A stretch of DNA of 5,575 nucleotides from Pseudomonadota bacterium. Its GTDB lineage: Bacteria; Pseudomonadota; Gammaproteobacteria; Xanthomonadales; Xanthomonadaceae. This document shows positions 4,658-5,575 of the stretch, piece after piece. The DNA lies in the NCBI GenBank assembly GCA_025355485.1, contig JANXZP010000009.1:1-5575 (forward strand), written 5' to 3'. A program made the position numbers and the translations under genes. Below the pieces are notes generated by a model that saw nothing but the letters and a program-made list of their open reading frames with translations, was not told the origin of the DNA and ran no database searches. Position 1 is the first letter of the stretch; the number at the start of each line of letters is the position of its first letter.

Positions 4658-5575
4658 ATGCCACGAACCCCGCGCTTGCTGATGATCGCCGTGTTTGGCC
4701 TTGTCTTTATGGCAGGCGTGGCATCGGCTCAACAGCGTCCCGCGCATGGGATGGGGCCACCGCCACCGCCTCCAGTTGACGCGATGTGGCCACCGCCGCC
4801 TCCGCCTGCCGACGGATCGAGACCGCCACCACCACCGCCGCCAGCGATGACGCAATCACAGAATGACGCGCCCGCAACTCCTCCACAGGTCAATCCTGTG
4901 CAGGGCGCGCCAACTCCTGCGAACGCGCCCGCTCCGACTGCACCGGCTCCGACCACGCCGTCCGCGATCGCACCGCCGCAGGCCGCGGCGCCCAGCACTG
5001 CAACGACACCGATCGAACAGGACAGCACGCCAACCCACGCGGTGAGCGCATTCCAGGATTGGACGAAGGATGCGTCGAGTCCCGCGACGCCCGCTACTGT
5101 GCACGCCATCCCGACGACGATTGCGTCCGAAACCCAGCGCGCGGAATCGCCCACCGTCGCGATCGGTTCGGCATCGCAGACGCCACCACCTTGGCCCTGG
5201 CTGCTCGTCATCGCCTTGCTCGCGGTGCTGCTGGCGTGGAGTGCGTCCTTGCGCAAGGCCGAACGCCTGGAAGACGAAACCGAGCGGCTTTCGCGCCGCG
5301 GGCGCGTGCTGCAATCCGCGCACCGCGACCTGCAGAACCAGTCCGAACACCTGCGCCACCTGGCGATCAACGATCCGCTGACCGGCGTGCTCAACCGCCA
5401 GGCGTTCGCGAACGAATTGCGCGAACTGCTCGACCACCTGTCGCGGTTCAACCGTCCGCTGAACCTGATGGTGTTCGACCTCGATCACTTCAAATCCATC
5501 AACGACCGCCACGGCCACCTGGCCGGCGACAGTGCGTTGAAGCTGGTCGCTGGCGTGGTGCGCAAGCATCTGAAC
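4658..5575 (+). CDS. Membrane-anchored GGDEF diguanylate cyclase, C-terminus cut by the window
   Basis: The frame is open from ATG 4658 to the right edge (306 codons). Residues 1-25 look like a signal peptide or signal anchor (LLMIAVFGLVFMAGVASA-QQ). Residues 26-178 are a Pro/Ala/Thr-rich, probably disordered periplasmic stretch with three polyproline runs (34-39, 45-50, 56-62). A transmembrane segment follows at about 179-194 (WPWLLVIALLAVLLAW), then a charged helical, coiled-coil-like region at about 198-236. The GGDEF domain starts at NDPLTGVLNRQAF (238-250) and continues with MVFDLDHFKSINDRHGHLAGD. This includes metal-binding Asp274 and guanine-binding Asn282 and Asp291, as judged by the PleD spacing of +8 and +17. 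The GG(D/E)EF signature lies beyond the edge, so activity cannot be confirmed. Such proteins make c-di-GMP from GTP at the inner membrane. No known sensor domain is visible. An in-frame ATG at 4637 lacks a ribosome binding site. Confidence 0.85.
   Translation, partial: MPRTPRLLMIAVFGLVFMAGVASAQQRPAHGMGPPPPPPVDAMWPPPPPPADGSRPPPPPPPAMTQSQNDAPATPPQVNPVQGAPTPANAPAPTAPAPTTPSAIAPPQAAAPSTATTPIEQDSTPTHAVSAFQDWTKDASSPATPATVHAIPTTIASETQRAESPTVAIGSASQTPPPWPWLLVIALLAVLLAWSASLRKAERLEDETERLSRRGRVLQSAHRDLQNQSEHLRHLAINDPLTGVLNRQAFANELRELLDHLSRFNRPLNLMVFDLDHFKSINDRHGHLAGDSALKLVAGVVRKHLN
4757..4855 (+). repeat. Three degenerate 33-bp units encoding polyproline
   Basis: Units begin at 4757, 4790 and 4823 and encode PPPPPPVDAMW, PPPPPPADGSR and PPPPPPPAMTQ. 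The polyproline runs recur exactly every 11 residues. Proline codons vary between units, so the repeat is old or kept at protein level rather than a fresh duplication. Confidence 0.7.

Noticed and set aside
4729..5569. Two long minus-strand open frames (4729-5451 and 4856-5569)
   Set aside because: Both are antisense to the GGDEF protein; their Gly-rich or Arg-rich runs are the mirror of proline and alanine codons.
1..5575. CRISPR array, tRNA, rRNA, insertion sequence or riboswitch
   Set aside because: I saw no regularly spaced direct repeats other than the polyproline codons, no terminal inverted repeats with a transposase, and no recognisable structured RNA.

Overview
The window is high-GC bacterial DNA with tightly packed genes on both strands. 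The gene set points to a gammaproteobacterium of the Xanthomonadales group (Lysobacter or Rhodanobacter relatives). It includes a two-partner secretion transporter, an alanine/proline-rich response regulator, a membrane-bound diguanylate cyclase and a DesA-like fatty acid desaturase. The taxonomic call is an inference from composition and gene content; no rRNA or other marker gene is present.

Layout from left to right: (1) The 5' end of a TpsB/ShlB-type outer-membrane transporter gene on the minus strand (332 down to 1, cut by the window edge). (2) A 286-bp intergenic stretch with one small hairpin. (3) A minus-strand metallo-beta-lactamase-fold hydrolase with a lipoprotein signal (1524-619). 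(4) A 139-bp divergent intergenic region with a long, nearly perfect dyad exactly in its middle. (5) A plus-strand single-domain response regulator with a long Ala/Pro linker (1664-2422). (6) A convergent junction with a 6-bp-stem hairpin. (7) Three minus-strand genes in a row, transcribed in the order fatty acid desaturase (4374-3361), VOC-fold protein (3290-2922) and MAPEG-family membrane protein (2862-2473), with gaps of 70 and 59 bp. (8) A 283-bp divergent intergenic region. (9) A plus-strand membrane-anchored GGDEF protein (4658 to the right edge). Its periplasmic part opens with three polyproline runs spaced exactly 11 residues apart, and it is cut before the GGDEF signature itself.

Functionally, the desaturase/VOC/MAPEG row looks like a lipid-modification and small-molecule detoxification group that may be co-transcribed. 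The response regulator and the GGDEF protein are signalling genes, but nothing in the sequence links them to each other. The response regulator and the lipoprotein hydrolase share the divergent region with the central dyad, so joint control by one regulator, or autoregulation, is the most testable hypothesis here.

I found no mobile element, CRISPR array, tRNA, rRNA or convincing new defence or secretion system. The observations most worth following are the dyad at 1583-1613, the polyproline periodicity in the cyclase, the absent metal ligands in the VOC protein, and the GC-rich hairpins at the 3' ends of the three minus-strand genes.
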